A DNA stretch of 64,000 bases. It comes from Caldicellulosiruptor diazotrophicus. GTDB lineage: Bacteria > Bacillota > Thermoanaerobacteria > Caldicellulosiruptorales > Caldicellulosiruptoraceae. This document shows positions 19,134 through 28,264 of this stretch, piece by piece. The first letter of the stretch is position 1; each line of letters begins with the position of its first letter. The notes under the pieces were generated by a model. The model saw only the letters and a list, made by a program, of their open reading frames with translations. It had not been told where the DNA came from and made no database searches. The DNA lies in NCBI RefSeq assembly GCF_017347585.1, contig NZ_AP024480.1, positions 796,001 to 860,000 of the forward strand. Direction: 5' to 3'. The position numbers were made by a program, and so were the translations under genes.

Positions 19134-20227
19134 ATAAATTCCACAATGTCATTTGATGAATTTGGCTTTGCTAAAAATGAACACGCAAGTTTCATATGTT
19201 CGAGCCTTTGAGGATTGTTTATTATTTGGTTAAAAACTATATCAAAGCTTTCAATATTTCTTACATAAGCGGCAGCGCCGTTGTTTATAAGATAAAAGGT
19301 ATTTCTCTCTTCTTGTCCAGGAATTGGTGATATCAAAATCATTGGAAGTTTACGAGAAAGTGCTTCAGCACAGGTAAGACCACCAGGCTTTGTAATCAAA
19401 ATGTCACTTATTGCCATGAGCTTGTCTATAAAGCTGATAAAACCAAATACAACTACCTTTCTTCCAAAATTTCTTACCTCCAATGATTTCTTTAATGTTT
19501 TGTTTTTCCCAGTAACAACAATTATTTGATAACTCTCGTCACATATGTGGCAAACCATTTCAACTATATCCTCAATATTTCCAAGCCCTAAACTTCCACC
19601 CATAATTAAGATTGTTGGGTTGTCTTCAAGGTTTAGCTCAGATAAGATTTGTTTTTTTTCATTATTTATTGAGAAAGAAGGGTTAATGGGAATACCAAGA
19701 GGTATTACCTTTTTTTCTGAAGCTCCTTTTTTCACCGCTTCATAAACCAAGTTCTCATGGTGGACAATTATATAGTCTGCATACTCATTAATCCAATAGG
19801 GGTGTATTGTAAAATCTGTAACTATGCTGATTATAGGGACATTTATGTTTCCACGTTTTTTTAGCTGACTTACCATATCAATTGGTGACGGATGAGTTCC
19901 AATTATTACATCAGGGTTTAGTTCAGAAATAATATTGTAAAGCTTATAAAATGCAAAATAAAATTTTTCATAAATTGCCTTGCTAAAACGTGTAGGTGGG
20001 TCTTTGTCTGTTGAATCATAAACAAGACCGTATATAAATGGAACTGTTTTAATAGCTTTTAAATATGTTCCAACAGCCAACTTATCTAATATTGGGCTTA
20101 TAATCTTAAGGGTGTCTACAATTTCAACTTTGGCTTGGGGATCTTTTTGCAAAATAGCGGTTTTCAATGCATTTGAAGCAGCAAAGTGTCCACCACCTGC
20201 GTCAAGACTTAAAATCAAAACTTTCAT
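19115..20227 (-). CDS. MGDG synthase/UgtP-like glycosyltransferase
   Basis: A 370-residue GT28-type enzyme. It opens with the MGDG-synthase N domain (LSLDAGGGHFAASNAL) and has the C-terminal UDP-sugar site (ITKPGGLTCAEALSRKLPMI). Relatives make glucosyl- or galactosyl-diacylglycerol at the membrane, which serves as a glycolipid and lipoteichoic acid anchor. A MurG-like step is unlikely given the N-terminal domain. GGAGG precedes the ATG by 8 bases. It is flanked by sporulation genes on the other strand but has no obvious functional tie to them. Confidence 0.88.
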   Translation of the reverse strand: MKVLILSLDAGGGHFAASNALKTAILQKDPQAKVEIVDTLKIISPILDKLAVGTYLKAIKTVPFIYGLVYDSTDKDPPTRFSKAIYEKFYFAFYKLYNIISELNPDVIIGTHPSPIDMVSQLKKRGNINVPIISIVTDFTIHPYWINEYADYIIVHHENLVYEAVKKGASEKKVIPLGIPINPSFSINNEKKQILSELNLEDNPTILIMGGSLGLGNIEDIVEMVCHICDESYQIIVVTGKNKTLKKSLEVRNFGRKVVVFGFISFIDKLMAISDILITKPGGLTCAEALSRKLPMILISPIPGQEERNTFYLINNGAAAYVRNIESFDIVFNQIINNPQRLEHMKLACSFLAKPNSSNDIVEFIKGMVL

Positions 20228-20342
20228 TTACATTTCCTCCGCTAATATAAATCTTTAAGTTTATTTTACCGCTAATTTTGAATAATAAAAATGAGCTTAC
20301 AAAAAATAATTTTAGAAAAATTTATATTTGGGGGTTTAAACG

Positions 20343-20900
20343 GTGAGCAAAATCTTAAGAAAATATTCACTTTATCTCTTGCTTCTTTTTATAAGTTTTA
20401 TTCTCAGTATTTACACTGCAAAACTTATTTATGATGTAAGAAGATCAAGTTACGAAAAAATTGAGAAAAAACTTGAAAAAGCATTGGAAAGTAGTGACAA
20501 AGAAGTTTTGAATCAATCTATTGAAACACAAGGTTCAACGAGCTACCAAAATAAAGATTTGTATCTTTTGGCCAGAGTAATAAATGGTGAAGCAAGAGGA
20601 GAACCTTATATAGGTCAGGTTGCAATCGGAGCTGTTATTATAAACAGAACAAAACACCCCGGATTTCCAAAAACAATCAGTGGTGTTATTTATCAGCCAG
20701 GTGCCTTTACCTGTGTCTCTGACGGACAGATTAACGCCAAACTTGAACCAACAGCTTTGAAAGCCGCAAGAGATGCATTAAATGGTTGGGACCCGACAAA
20801 CGGTTGTATATATTATTATAATCCTGCAAAGACAACAAATAGATGGATTTGGAGTAGAAAGGTTATGCTTGTAATTGGCAAACACAGATTTGCAAAATAA
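20343..20900 (+). CDS. sleB: Spore cortex-lytic enzyme SleB-like hydrolase
   Basis: A 185-residue protein with an N-terminal helix (about 8-27), a charged linker and a Hydrolase_2/SleB catalytic domain (about 68-185) containing the conserved GEARGEPYIGQVAIGAVIIN segment with the catalytic Glu. It lacks the peptidoglycan-binding domain of B. subtilis SleB, so it could also be a CwlJ- or YkvT-like member. The ypeB gene directly follows, and SleB and YpeB depend on each other in spore germination, which supports SleB. GTG start. Confidence 0.85.
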   Translation: MSKILRKYSLYLLLLFISFILSIYTAKLIYDVRRSSYEKIEKKLEKALESSDKEVLNQSIETQGSTSYQNKDLYLLARVINGEARGEPYIGQVAIGAVIINRTKHPGFPKTISGVIYQPGAFTCVSDGQINAKLEPTALKAARDALNGWDPTNGCIYYYNPAKTTNRWIWSRKVMLVIGKHRFAK

Positions 20901-20925
20901 AATCAACTAAAGAGGTGAGATTAAC

Positions 20926-22326
20926 TTGAGTATTTTAGGTGGATATAAAGAACTTAGGGAAAGACTAAAAAGTGTAAGACTTTGGAGTATAATGGCAGTA
21001 ACACTTGGTATTTTAGTTATTGTGGCCCTTTGGGGAGTGAATCAGTATAGAGGTAAAGCTAATTATCATAACTATCTTACCAATATGTGGCACAGAGCAT
21101 TTTTCGATATGGTAGGTTATGTTCAAAACATCCAATCGCTTCTTTCAAAGGCTGAAGTGTCAGGCGATGATAGGCAAAGAGCAGTATTATATACCGAGGT
21201 GTGGAGAAACGCTTTTGCAGCACAGGAAAACCTTTCCCAGCTTCCTATTGAGAACAATGTTGCACTTGAAAAAACAGCAAAATATCTTACTCAAGTTGGA
21301 GACCTCAGTTTTTCGCTTTCAAAACAGCTTATGAGTGGTAAAAAGGAGACACTCCTTCAGAAAAAGCAACTCAAAAAACTTCGAGCATATGCAGATAAAC
21401 TCAGTAATAGCCTAAATGAACTTGCAATTGAGATAAGCCAAGGAAGACTAAGATGGGGAGAGGTTAGAGTAGTTGGAACGTCAAGGCTCAAGAGAGTGTC
21501 TCAGAATGTTACAAGTAGCAGAATGCTTGCAGTTGAGGCTGGTTTTAAAGACTATCCAACTTTGATATATGATGGACCTTTTTCTGACCATATTAGCCGC
21601 CAGATTCCAAAAGGGCTTCCTGAAAAACTTGTAACTAAAGAACAAGCAAAAAAAATTGCTTTTGAGTTTTTAAATCTTAAAAGAGCTGACGTTGTTAATT
21701 ATTTAGGACTTTCAGGAGATAGAATAAAGGTTTATACTTTTGAGATAATCCCTGACAGAAAAATTCGCTACAGAACAATCACGATAGCTATTTCTAAAAA
21801 AGGTGGCAAAGTAATTTGGATGATTGACAACAGAGCTACTTCTTCACCAAAAATAGGTGTTGCAAAAGCAAAAGAAAACGCTAAAAAGTTTTTAATTGCA
21901 AAAGGTTTTCCTAACATGATTGATACCTTCTATTTAAAACAAGACAACACTGCACTAATAAATTATATTTTTCTGCAAAATGGTATCAAAATATATCCTG
22001 ATATGGTAAAGATTAGAGTAGCCCTTGACACAGGGCAAATAGTAGGATTTGATGCAACACCATATTATATGTCTCACACTTCAAGAAATATTCCTAAACC
22101 TGCAATATCTGAAAGACAAGCAAGAAATTTGATTAGCAAAAATTTTGATGTGCAAAGTGTGTCGCTTGCTATCATACCACTTGATTCTGGGAAAGAGGCT
22201 TTCACATATGAGTTTTTAGGCAAGTACGACGACAAATACTTTGCTGATTATATAAACGCAATTACTGGAAAAGAAGAAAATATCCTGGAAATTATTAAAG
22301 ACCCTAACGGAATTTTATCAATGTAA
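20926..22326 (+). CDS. ypeB: Germination protein YpeB
   Basis: A 466-residue protein with one N-terminal membrane helix (about 22-40), a helical region (to about 215) and a C-terminal series of PepSY-like repeats (about 235-460). YpeB is needed to place and stabilise SleB in the spore. TTG start after AGAGGTGAG. It lies 25 bases behind sleB. Confidence 0.92.
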   Translation: MSILGGYKELRERLKSVRLWSIMAVTLGILVIVALWGVNQYRGKANYHNYLTNMWHRAFFDMVGYVQNIQSLLSKAEVSGDDRQRAVLYTEVWRNAFAAQENLSQLPIENNVALEKTAKYLTQVGDLSFSLSKQLMSGKKETLLQKKQLKKLRAYADKLSNSLNELAIEISQGRLRWGEVRVVGTSRLKRVSQNVTSSRMLAVEAGFKDYPTLIYDGPFSDHISRQIPKGLPEKLVTKEQAKKIAFEFLNLKRADVVNYLGLSGDRIKVYTFEIIPDRKIRYRTITIAISKKGGKVIWMIDNRATSSPKIGVAKAKENAKKFLIAKGFPNMIDTFYLKQDNTALINYIFLQNGIKIYPDMVKIRVALDTGQIVGFDATPYYMSHTSRNIPKPAISERQARNLISKNFDVQSVSLAIIPLDSGKEAFTYEFLGKYDDKYFADYINAITGKEENILEIIKDPNGILSM

Positions 22327-22403
22327 ATAAATGGATTATAAATTAAATTGTTTTTGAACAGACTAAGATATGCGGTGAAAAAACCGCAAGGGGGGCGATT
22401 GCC

Positions 22404-22577
22404 TTGGCAAGACAAAAGATTATGTCAGAGGAATTAAAAATGGAAATAGCAAAAGAACTTGGAGTGTACGACACGGTATCGAAGTACGGTTGGGGAGAAG
22501 TAAAATCACGCGACTGTGGTAATATTGTCAGAAAAGCTATCGAGATGGCAGAAAAAGCCTTGAAAGAAAAGCAATAA
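22404..22577 (+). CDS. Alpha/beta-type small acid-soluble spore protein
   Basis: A 57-residue SASP that coats spore DNA. Hallmarks are MEIAKELGVYDTV, with the Glu-Ile bond that the GPR protease cuts, then WGEVKSRDCGNIVRKAIEMA. It starts at TTG 22404 after a GGGGGGCGA site. A small hairpin (TGCGGT/ACCGCA, about 22370-22387) lies just before this site. Its degrading protease gene, gpr, is the next gene. The frame is short and easily missed by length cut-offs. Confidence 0.95.
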   Translation: MARQKIMSEELKMEIAKELGVYDTVSKYGWGEVKSRDCGNIVRKAIEMAEKALKEKQ

Positions 22578-22595
22578 CCCCCCTGAAAATAAAAA

Positions 22596-22634
22596 GAGGG
22601 GGCTGCAAGGGTATAATCTTGCAGTTCCCTTTTA
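22596..22634 (+). terminator. Rho-independent terminator
   Basis: A 12-bp stem (GGGGGCTGCAAG paired with CTTGCAGTTCCC, including G-U pairs) with an 8-base loop and TTTT tail, after the SASP gene. Confidence 0.88.
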
Positions 22635-22720
22635 ACATACATTCATTTTTGGTTAAATGAATTCAAAAGTGAAAATAATAATGTGTAGGAAAAAGTTTCA
22701 AGAGAAAGGCGGGAAAAAGA

Positions 22721-23704
22721 ATGTTTAAAATTCAAACAGACCTTGCACTTGAAACAAGAGAACTTGTCCAAAAAGGACTTGGAAGAGAGATAGAAGGTGT
22801 TGAGGTTGAAGAGAGAAAAGAGTTTGAGGATAAAATTAAAATCACTAAGGTCAAGATTAACTCTATAAAAGGTGAAGCAATCTTGCAAAAGCCTATAGGA
22901 AATTATATCACTATCGAAGCTGATGGGCTGCGTGATGAAGATTTTGAGGTACAGGAACAAGTTTCAAAGGTCTTAGCTGACCAGCTTGAAAGCTTAATAA
23001 ATGTGTCACAAAAATCTACCGTACTTGTTGTTGGACTTGGCAACTGGAATGTCACGCCCGACTCTTTAGGGCCCAAAGTGGTGTCAAAGGTGTTGATTAC
23101 ACGTCATTTGTTTGAATTTGTTCCCGACAAGATAAAAGACAGACGAGTACGTTCTGTTTGTGCAATATCGCCAGGTGTTTTAGGTATAACTGGAATCGAA
23201 ACCAGTGAAATAATAAGCGGTATAGTTCAGAGAATACACCCTGATTTAATAATTGCAATTGACGCACTTGCTTCACGAAGACTTGAAAGGATATCAACTG
23301 CTATCCAGATAACAGATACAGGTATTGTTCCTGGATCGGGTATTGGAAATGAAAGAAAAGGTATCACAAAAGATACAGTTGGTGTTCCTGTTGTGGCAAT
23401 TGGTGTTCCTATGGTGGTTGATGCAGCAATTATTGCAAATGATGCCATAGACCTTCTGCTTGAAAGACTTAAAAATGAAACAGACAGGTCATCGCCGCTT
23501 TATATGCTTTTAGAGAGTATTCCCGATGAAGACAGGTTTAATCTTATTAAAGAAGTTATATTCCCTTACTATGGGAATCTTTTTGTAACGCCGAAAGACA
23601 TCGACAGGATTGTTGAAAATATTTCGACTGTTATAGCCGATGGAATAAATAAGGCAATTCATCCGGAAGTAAAAGAGAATGAAGAGTACAGATATGTAAA
23701 TTGA
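22721..23704 (+). CDS. gpr: GPR spore endopeptidase
   Basis: A 327-residue germination protease (M63/GPR) that degrades SASPs when spores germinate. The N terminus (MFKIQTDLALETREL) carries the propeptide removed by self-cleavage. The core has VVGLGNWNVTPDSLGPKV and TGIVPGSGIGNERKG. GAGAAAGGCGGG precedes the ATG. Its placement beside a SASP gene and upstream of spoIIP mirrors the gpr-spoIIP order in Bacillus. Confidence 0.97.
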   Translation: MFKIQTDLALETRELVQKGLGREIEGVEVEERKEFEDKIKITKVKINSIKGEAILQKPIGNYITIEADGLRDEDFEVQEQVSKVLADQLESLINVSQKSTVLVVGLGNWNVTPDSLGPKVVSKVLITRHLFEFVPDKIKDRRVRSVCAISPGVLGITGIETSEIISGIVQRIHPDLIIAIDALASRRLERISTAIQITDTGIVPGSGIGNERKGITKDTVGVPVVAIGVPMVVDAAIIANDAIDLLLERLKNETDRSSPLYMLLESIPDEDRFNLIKEVIFPYYGNLFVTPKDIDRIVENISTVIADGINKAIHPEVKENEEYRYVN

Positions 23705-23804
23705 ATGAGTTGTAATAAAAGTGGGGACTGAAGAATAAGAATTTTAAAAGAAAGTTTTTAGAATAATATCAAAAGTTTTAAAAAGGAGTTTTGAATAATT
23801 TAAA

Positions 23805-24938
23805 ATGGTGAAGGTTTTTGATTTTAAAAGGATAGTATTGGTAACCACTATACTTTTTGTGTTTGGTGTTGGCTTTTTAGTTGAAAGATTAATCTTTTTA
23901 AATCAAACAGCCACAACTCTGCTTTTCAGGTACTCAAAAGAGATTATTTCATGCAATATACCCATTTTTTCTGACCATTTTGTAAGTGAGGCTTTTAAAA
24001 TTGAGAACATAGTAAGATTTTCTTATCCAATGTTTACAGAAATAAACTTTCGAGAAGCTGCAAATACAGCTGTATATGAAGATGATGCTATTGTGATAAA
24101 TTACAACCAGCAAATCCAAGAAGAGAAGAAAAATGGTCAAGCTCAAAGTCAGGATGAAAACATCGAATTTCAGAAATACTTTGAAAATAGTTCCCAAAAG
24201 TTAGGAACATACAACAAAATAGAGATTATAAATCAGACAGACTATAAAGTTGATGCCAATGAACTTTTGATGACCAAATTCAAAATTTTCAATGGGGAAA
24301 AACCTTCCATCTTAATTTACCATACTCACACAACAGAAAGTTACAATACCTTTTCCCAAAAACTTGTATACACTTCTGGTACAACAGATAGAACACTTGA
24401 TTTTAATTACAATGTTGTGAGAGTAGGGGAAGAGCTGAAGAGGATTTTGGAGAAACAGTATGGTTATAAGGTTTTTCACAGCAAAGAGATAAACGATTAT
24501 CCAGAATACAAGGGCTCTTATGCACGATCATTAAAAGTTATGGAGAAATATAAAAGTAAACATCCTGATATAAAAGTTTTTATAGATTTGCACAGGGATG
24601 CTATTGGAAACGGTTCAAATAAGGTGAAAGTTTCAACAATTGCGTTTGGATATGAGGTTGCAAAGGTTATGCTTGTTGTGGGGACAGACAAGCTTGGGCT
24701 TTATCATCCGTTTTGGCGACAGAACCTTTTATTTGCTGTGCATCTTCAAAAGAATCTCAAAAAAATATGTCCTCAGATTACAAGACCTATAACTCTCTCT
24801 GTTGCACGATACAATCAACATATATCGCCATATGCAATAATTATTGAAATTGGTAGTAATGGAAATACATTAGAGGAAGCTTTAAGAAGTTGTCAGATTG
24901 TTGCAAAAGCATTGGATGATACCATCATGGGAAGGTGA
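23805..24938 (+). CDS. spoIIP: Stage II sporulation protein P
   Basis: A 377-residue membrane-anchored amidase/endopeptidase. With SpoIID and SpoIIM it dissolves septal peptidoglycan during engulfment. One N-terminal helix (about 10-30) is followed by the catalytic domain with YHTHTTESY and DLHRDAIG zinc motifs and a conserved EIGSNGNT glutamate. AAAGGAG lies 16 bases before the ATG, a long spacing, but an in-frame stop just upstream leaves no earlier start. Confidence 0.95.
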   Translation: MVKVFDFKRIVLVTTILFVFGVGFLVERLIFLNQTATTLLFRYSKEIISCNIPIFSDHFVSEAFKIENIVRFSYPMFTEINFREAANTAVYEDDAIVINYNQQIQEEKKNGQAQSQDENIEFQKYFENSSQKLGTYNKIEIINQTDYKVDANELLMTKFKIFNGEKPSILIYHTHTTESYNTFSQKLVYTSGTTDRTLDFNYNVVRVGEELKRILEKQYGYKVFHSKEINDYPEYKGSYARSLKVMEKYKSKHPDIKVFIDLHRDAIGNGSNKVKVSTIAFGYEVAKVMLVVGTDKLGLYHPFWRQNLLFAVHLQKNLKKICPQITRPITLSVARYNQHISPYAIIIEIGSNGNTLEEALRSCQIVAKALDDTIMGR

Positions 24939-24946
24939 GTTTTGGT

Positions 24947-25261
24947 TTGAGAAGAAGCAGATACAGAAGATATTGTGAATACAAAATTTTTATAAGAAAG
25001 ATAAGAAAAGGGTTAATTTTAATATTTGCTATATTTTTAATCATGTTCTTCACTGTTGAGTTAGGCAAACAAAAGATATTGCCTAACGACAAGTACATCC
25101 TCAAAATACTTTTTAGCTATGACAATGTAAATTTGAAATTTGCAAGTGGAAGATTATCAATCAAAGTTAGCAAAAGCTTGCCTAACTGCTTTTATAAGAA
25201 AACGAACTATCTCATTTTTAAATCAAAAGGGCATCTATTCTCTTTGGTTGGGAATAATTAA
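24947..25261 (+). CDS. Small single-helix protein in the YqxA position
   Basis: About 104 residues: very basic N terminus (RRSRYRRYCEYK), one membrane helix (about 27-45) and a short outer part. In B. subtilis, spoIIP is followed by yqxA, a small membrane protein, so this may be its counterpart. Sequence similarity is not evident by eye. The TTG at 24947 is preferred because AAGGTGAG lies 9 bases upstream. A GTG at 24935 overlaps the spoIIP stop. Confidence 0.5.
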   Translation: MRRSRYRRYCEYKIFIRKIRKGLILIFAIFLIMFFTVELGKQKILPNDKYILKILFSYDNVNLKFASGRLSIKVSKSLPNCFYKKTNYLIFKSKGHLFSLVGNN

Positions 25262-25313
25262 GAAAAGATTGACATATTATTTTACTATAAAATTTGCAAA
25301 AGAGAAGATAACT

Positions 25314-25877
25314 ATGAGGACAAGAATAAAACTTTTGGTTGTATTAGTTTCTGTTTTGTATATTCTTAGTATGTTTTTTGGCATAAGATTTTTCTTAGGA
25401 ATGAACACAAATCAAAAAAGACAATTATCTAACTTTGTATTAATTTCAATAAACAGGGCAAAACAAGGAAATGAAGATTATTGGAAGAATGTTTTAATTT
25501 TCTCACTGGGAATGATACTACTTTGTCTCTGCATATGGGGACTTTCTAACCTACATAGATATATGCAGCTTTTGAATGTAGGGGTTATAATATTTAAAGG
25601 ATTTTCATTTGGGCTTTCTACTGCTATCTTTTTTTACGCGTATAAGTTAAATGGGATTACGTTCTTTTTGTCTTATATACTATTAAAGGAATTGATTGTT
25701 TTTATATTTTTGATTATACTTATTTTGTATTCATTTATAGTGTTATTCTTTAAAGATAGAATGGTAAGAATAGACAAAAGGTTATTTACAATTGTAGGAA
25801 TTATTATAATATTTTTACTATTTGGAATACTTATTATTGACAACATGGTAGCAAAACTTGCTTGTAAGCTAATATAA
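25314..25877 (+). CDS. SpoIIM-like membrane protein
   Basis: A 187-residue protein with about five membrane helices. The N terminus (MRTRIKLLVVLVSVLYILSM) and size fit stage II sporulation protein M, the membrane scaffold that recruits SpoIIP and SpoIID. Context supports it: spoIIP lies just upstream, and xerD follows 53 bases later, as in Bacillus, where spoIIM lies close to xerD. The frame is open upstream to 25140, but that part overlaps the preceding gene. The ATG at 25314 with AGAGAAG is the sensible start. Sequence divergence leaves doubt. Confidence 0.6.
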   Translation: MRTRIKLLVVLVSVLYILSMFFGIRFFLGMNTNQKRQLSNFVLISINRAKQGNEDYWKNVLIFSLGMILLCLCIWGLSNLHRYMQLLNVGVIIFKGFSFGLSTAIFFYAYKLNGITFFLSYILLKELIVFIFLIILILYSFIVLFFKDRMVRIDKRLFTIVGIIIIFLLFGILIIDNMVAKLACKLI

Positions 25878-25930
25878 CGTTAATATAGGATGGCAGGAAT
25901 TTATTTATATATAAGGGGATTTGGGCATAG

Positions 25931-26806
25931 ATGAGCATTATAGAAGTTTTTGGCAATTACCTCCAGAAACAAAATAAATTTTCACAGAATACTATAAGTT
26001 CGTATTTACGAGATGCCAAAAAATATATAGAGTTTTTAGATAGCATAAAAATAAAACTTGAAAATACTTCTCAGGCAACCTTAATAGCATACATTATCAG
26101 TATGCAAAAAGCTGGGAAATCAAACAGCACTATTGCACGAGCAATTGTGTCATTAAAAATCTTTTATGAATTTCTAAAAATACAAAATATTGTTGATATT
26201 GGGAAAATTGAGATTGAACCTCCGAAACTTGAAAAAAACCCACCTCAGATACTTACAAAAGATGAGGTGGAAAGGCTTCTTTCATGTCCGAAAGAGGATG
26301 ATATTAAAGGGATTAGAGACAAAGCAATGCTTGAACTTTTGTATGCAACAGGTATCAGGGTAAGCGAACTTATAAATCTCAATCTTGACGATATTAATCT
26401 TGAGCATGGGTATATTATTTGCAAAAATAAGAAAAGAGATAGGGTTATTCCTATTGGTTCGTACGCTATTTCGGCAGTGGAGAAGTATTTGCGTCATTCA
26501 CGACCCTACCTTGCAAAAAGTAAAGATGAAGAGGCTCTTTTTTTGAACTTTAGCGGAGAAAGAATGACCAGACAGGGATTTTGGAAGATAGTAAAGTTCT
26601 ATGCACAAAATGCGAGGATAGAAAAAGAAATAACACCGCATATACTCAGACATTCCTTTGCTACTCATTTAATTGAAAATGGTGCAGATGTGAGGGCTGT
26701 TCAGCAAATGCTTGGTCATGCTGATATTTCAACAACACAGAAATACCTTCAAGTTGCAAATATTAAGCTTAAAGAAGTGTATCAAAAAACTCATCCACGT
26801 GCCTAA
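25931..26806 (+). CDS. xerD: Tyrosine recombinase XerD-like
   Basis: A 291-residue site-specific recombinase for chromosome dimer resolution. It has the N-terminal SAM-like DNA-binding domain (about 1-90) and a catalytic domain with Arg (ATGIRVSEL), Lys in the beta hairpin, HILRHSFATH, LGHADISTTQKY and the nucleophilic Tyr. Length is standard for XerC/D. The position next to a SpoIIM-like gene and upstream of deoB-punA matches XerD in Bacillus. Confidence 0.9.
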   Translation: MSIIEVFGNYLQKQNKFSQNTISSYLRDAKKYIEFLDSIKIKLENTSQATLIAYIISMQKAGKSNSTIARAIVSLKIFYEFLKIQNIVDIGKIEIEPPKLEKNPPQILTKDEVERLLSCPKEDDIKGIRDKAMLELLYATGIRVSELINLNLDDINLEHGYIICKNKKRDRVIPIGSYAISAVEKYLRHSRPYLAKSKDEEALFLNFSGERMTRQGFWKIVKFYAQNARIEKEITPHILRHSFATHLIENGADVRAVQQMLGHADISTTQKYLQVANIKLKEVYQKTHPRA

Positions 26807-26835
26807 AATTAAATTTTTTATTTTGAAAATACGTA

Positions 26836-26859
26836 GGGCAAGGCAGTGCCTTGCTTTTT
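26836..26859 (+). terminator. Rho-independent terminator
   Basis: A 7-bp stem GCAAGGC/GCCTTGC with a three-base loop and T5 tail after xerD. Confidence 0.8.
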
Positions 26860-26899
26860 ATATTTTACAAATCTTTTCAGAAAGTAGGGGATGAGATAA

Positions 26900-28264
26900 T
26901 TGAAAAATTTAAAACTTTATGTTGCTATTTTACTTGGAATGATGTTTAAACTTATCCTAAAACTTTTTGGAAAAGATGCAACAAGCGCTCCAGGTAAGAT
27001 TGCCTTAAAGATTTATCCAAAAATTATAAAAGAAATTGATAAAAGGTGCAAATTGAAGATACTTATCTCGGGTACAAATGGGAAGACAACAACAAACAAC
27101 ATAATAAACTGGTTAATTGCGGACGATAGAGTTGTTCTTTCTAATTTAAAGGGTTCAAACATGGCAAACGGGATTGTAAGTGCTTTTATAAATAATCTAA
27201 AGTCAAATTATGATATTGCATGTTTTGAAGTTGATGAAGGCTCCCTGCCAATTGTAACAAGATACTTAAAACCAGACATATTTGTTACAACCAATGTGTT
27301 CAGAGACCAGCTTGACAGATATGGTGAACTTGACAGAGTAAAGGAGCTGATTTTAAACCATATTGGACAGGCTATCGCTATAATAAACGCAGATGATCCA
27401 AACTTAGCAAGTTTTAGTGGCGTAAAAAGGGTGTTTTATAGTGTTGATGAGAACATGTTTAGTCGAAGAACTAATGTTACATTGGATTCGCGCTTCTGTC
27501 CTATTTGCAATGCCAAGCTTGAATATTCATTTTATAATGTTGGACATCTTGGCAAATATGAATGTTTGATGTGTGGTTATAGGAATCCTGAAAGCCGGTT
27601 TGTAATTACAAATATAAGAGAAGACTTAACCGGGTTTGTTTTTGATTTTGTTGACAGAGAGACAGGTATAAACATTGAGAATATAAAATGGAAAATGGGT
27701 GGAGTTTATAATCTATACAATGTATGTGCAGCTATTTCAGTAGCAATGATTATTGGGATTGATAAAGAAAAAATAAGAGAAAGAATTGAAACATTTGAAA
27801 ACAGACTTGGTCGATTAGAAAAGAAAGAAGTTGGTGACAAAGATGTAATAATATCGCTCGTAAAAAATCCTATAGGCATGAGCGAGACATTAAATGTAAT
27901 TAGTCAGGATCCTGATCCTAAGGTTATTGTGTTTATACTGAACGACAATGCTGCAGATGGCAGGGATATTTCATGGATTTGGGATGCTGATTTTGATATC
28001 TTGTGTAAAATAGAAAATATCAAAGCTTTGTATTTTAGCGGAAAGAGGAAAGAAGATATGGCCTTGAGAGTAAAATACAGCGAATTTGTACTTTCTAATT
28101 TTGAGTTTATTGACTACAAAGAAGAATTAAACTGTGTTTTTGATCAAAATGATATAAAGAAAATCTATATTCTTCCAACATACACTGCTCTTTTTGAAGT
28201 TAGAAAAATAGTAGATAACCTTTCAAAAAAGGATGGGATAAAAAATGGAAATAAACATTGTTAA
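26900..28264 (+). CDS. murT: Lipid II isoglutaminyl synthase, MurT subunit
   Basis: A 454-residue Mur-ligase-like protein. P-loop SGTNGKTTT (near 57), the Mur ligase centre, a Cys4 zinc ribbon (CPICNAKL near 200 and CLMCGY), and a C-terminal DUF1727 domain with NDNAADGRDISW. With GatD it amidates the alpha-carboxyl of D-Glu in lipid II, needed for efficient cross-linking in Gram-positives. TTG start. It overlaps gatD by 20 bases, so the two subunits are coupled. Confidence 0.94.
   Translation: MKNLKLYVAILLGMMFKLILKLFGKDATSAPGKIALKIYPKIIKEIDKRCKLKILISGTNGKTTTNNIINWLIADDRVVLSNLKGSNMANGIVSAFINNLKSNYDIACFEVDEGSLPIVTRYLKPDIFVTTNVFRDQLDRYGELDRVKELILNHIGQAIAIINADDPNLASFSGVKRVFYSVDENMFSRRTNVTLDSRFCPICNAKLEYSFYNVGHLGKYECLMCGYRNPESRFVITNIREDLTGFVFDFVDRETGINIENIKWKMGGVYNLYNVCAAISVAMIIGIDKEKIRERIETFENRLGRLEKKEVGDKDVIISLVKNPIGMSETLNVISQDPDPKVIVFILNDNAADGRDISWIWDADFDILCKIENIKALYFSGKRKEDMALRVKYSEFVLSNFEFIDYKEELNCVFDQNDIKKIYILPTYTALFEVRKIVDNLSKKDGIKNGNKHC

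Noticed and set aside
25140-25313. N-terminal extension of the SpoIIM-like frame
   Set aside because: It overlaps the preceding gene by over 120 bases, is not hydrophobic like the rest and has no binding site.
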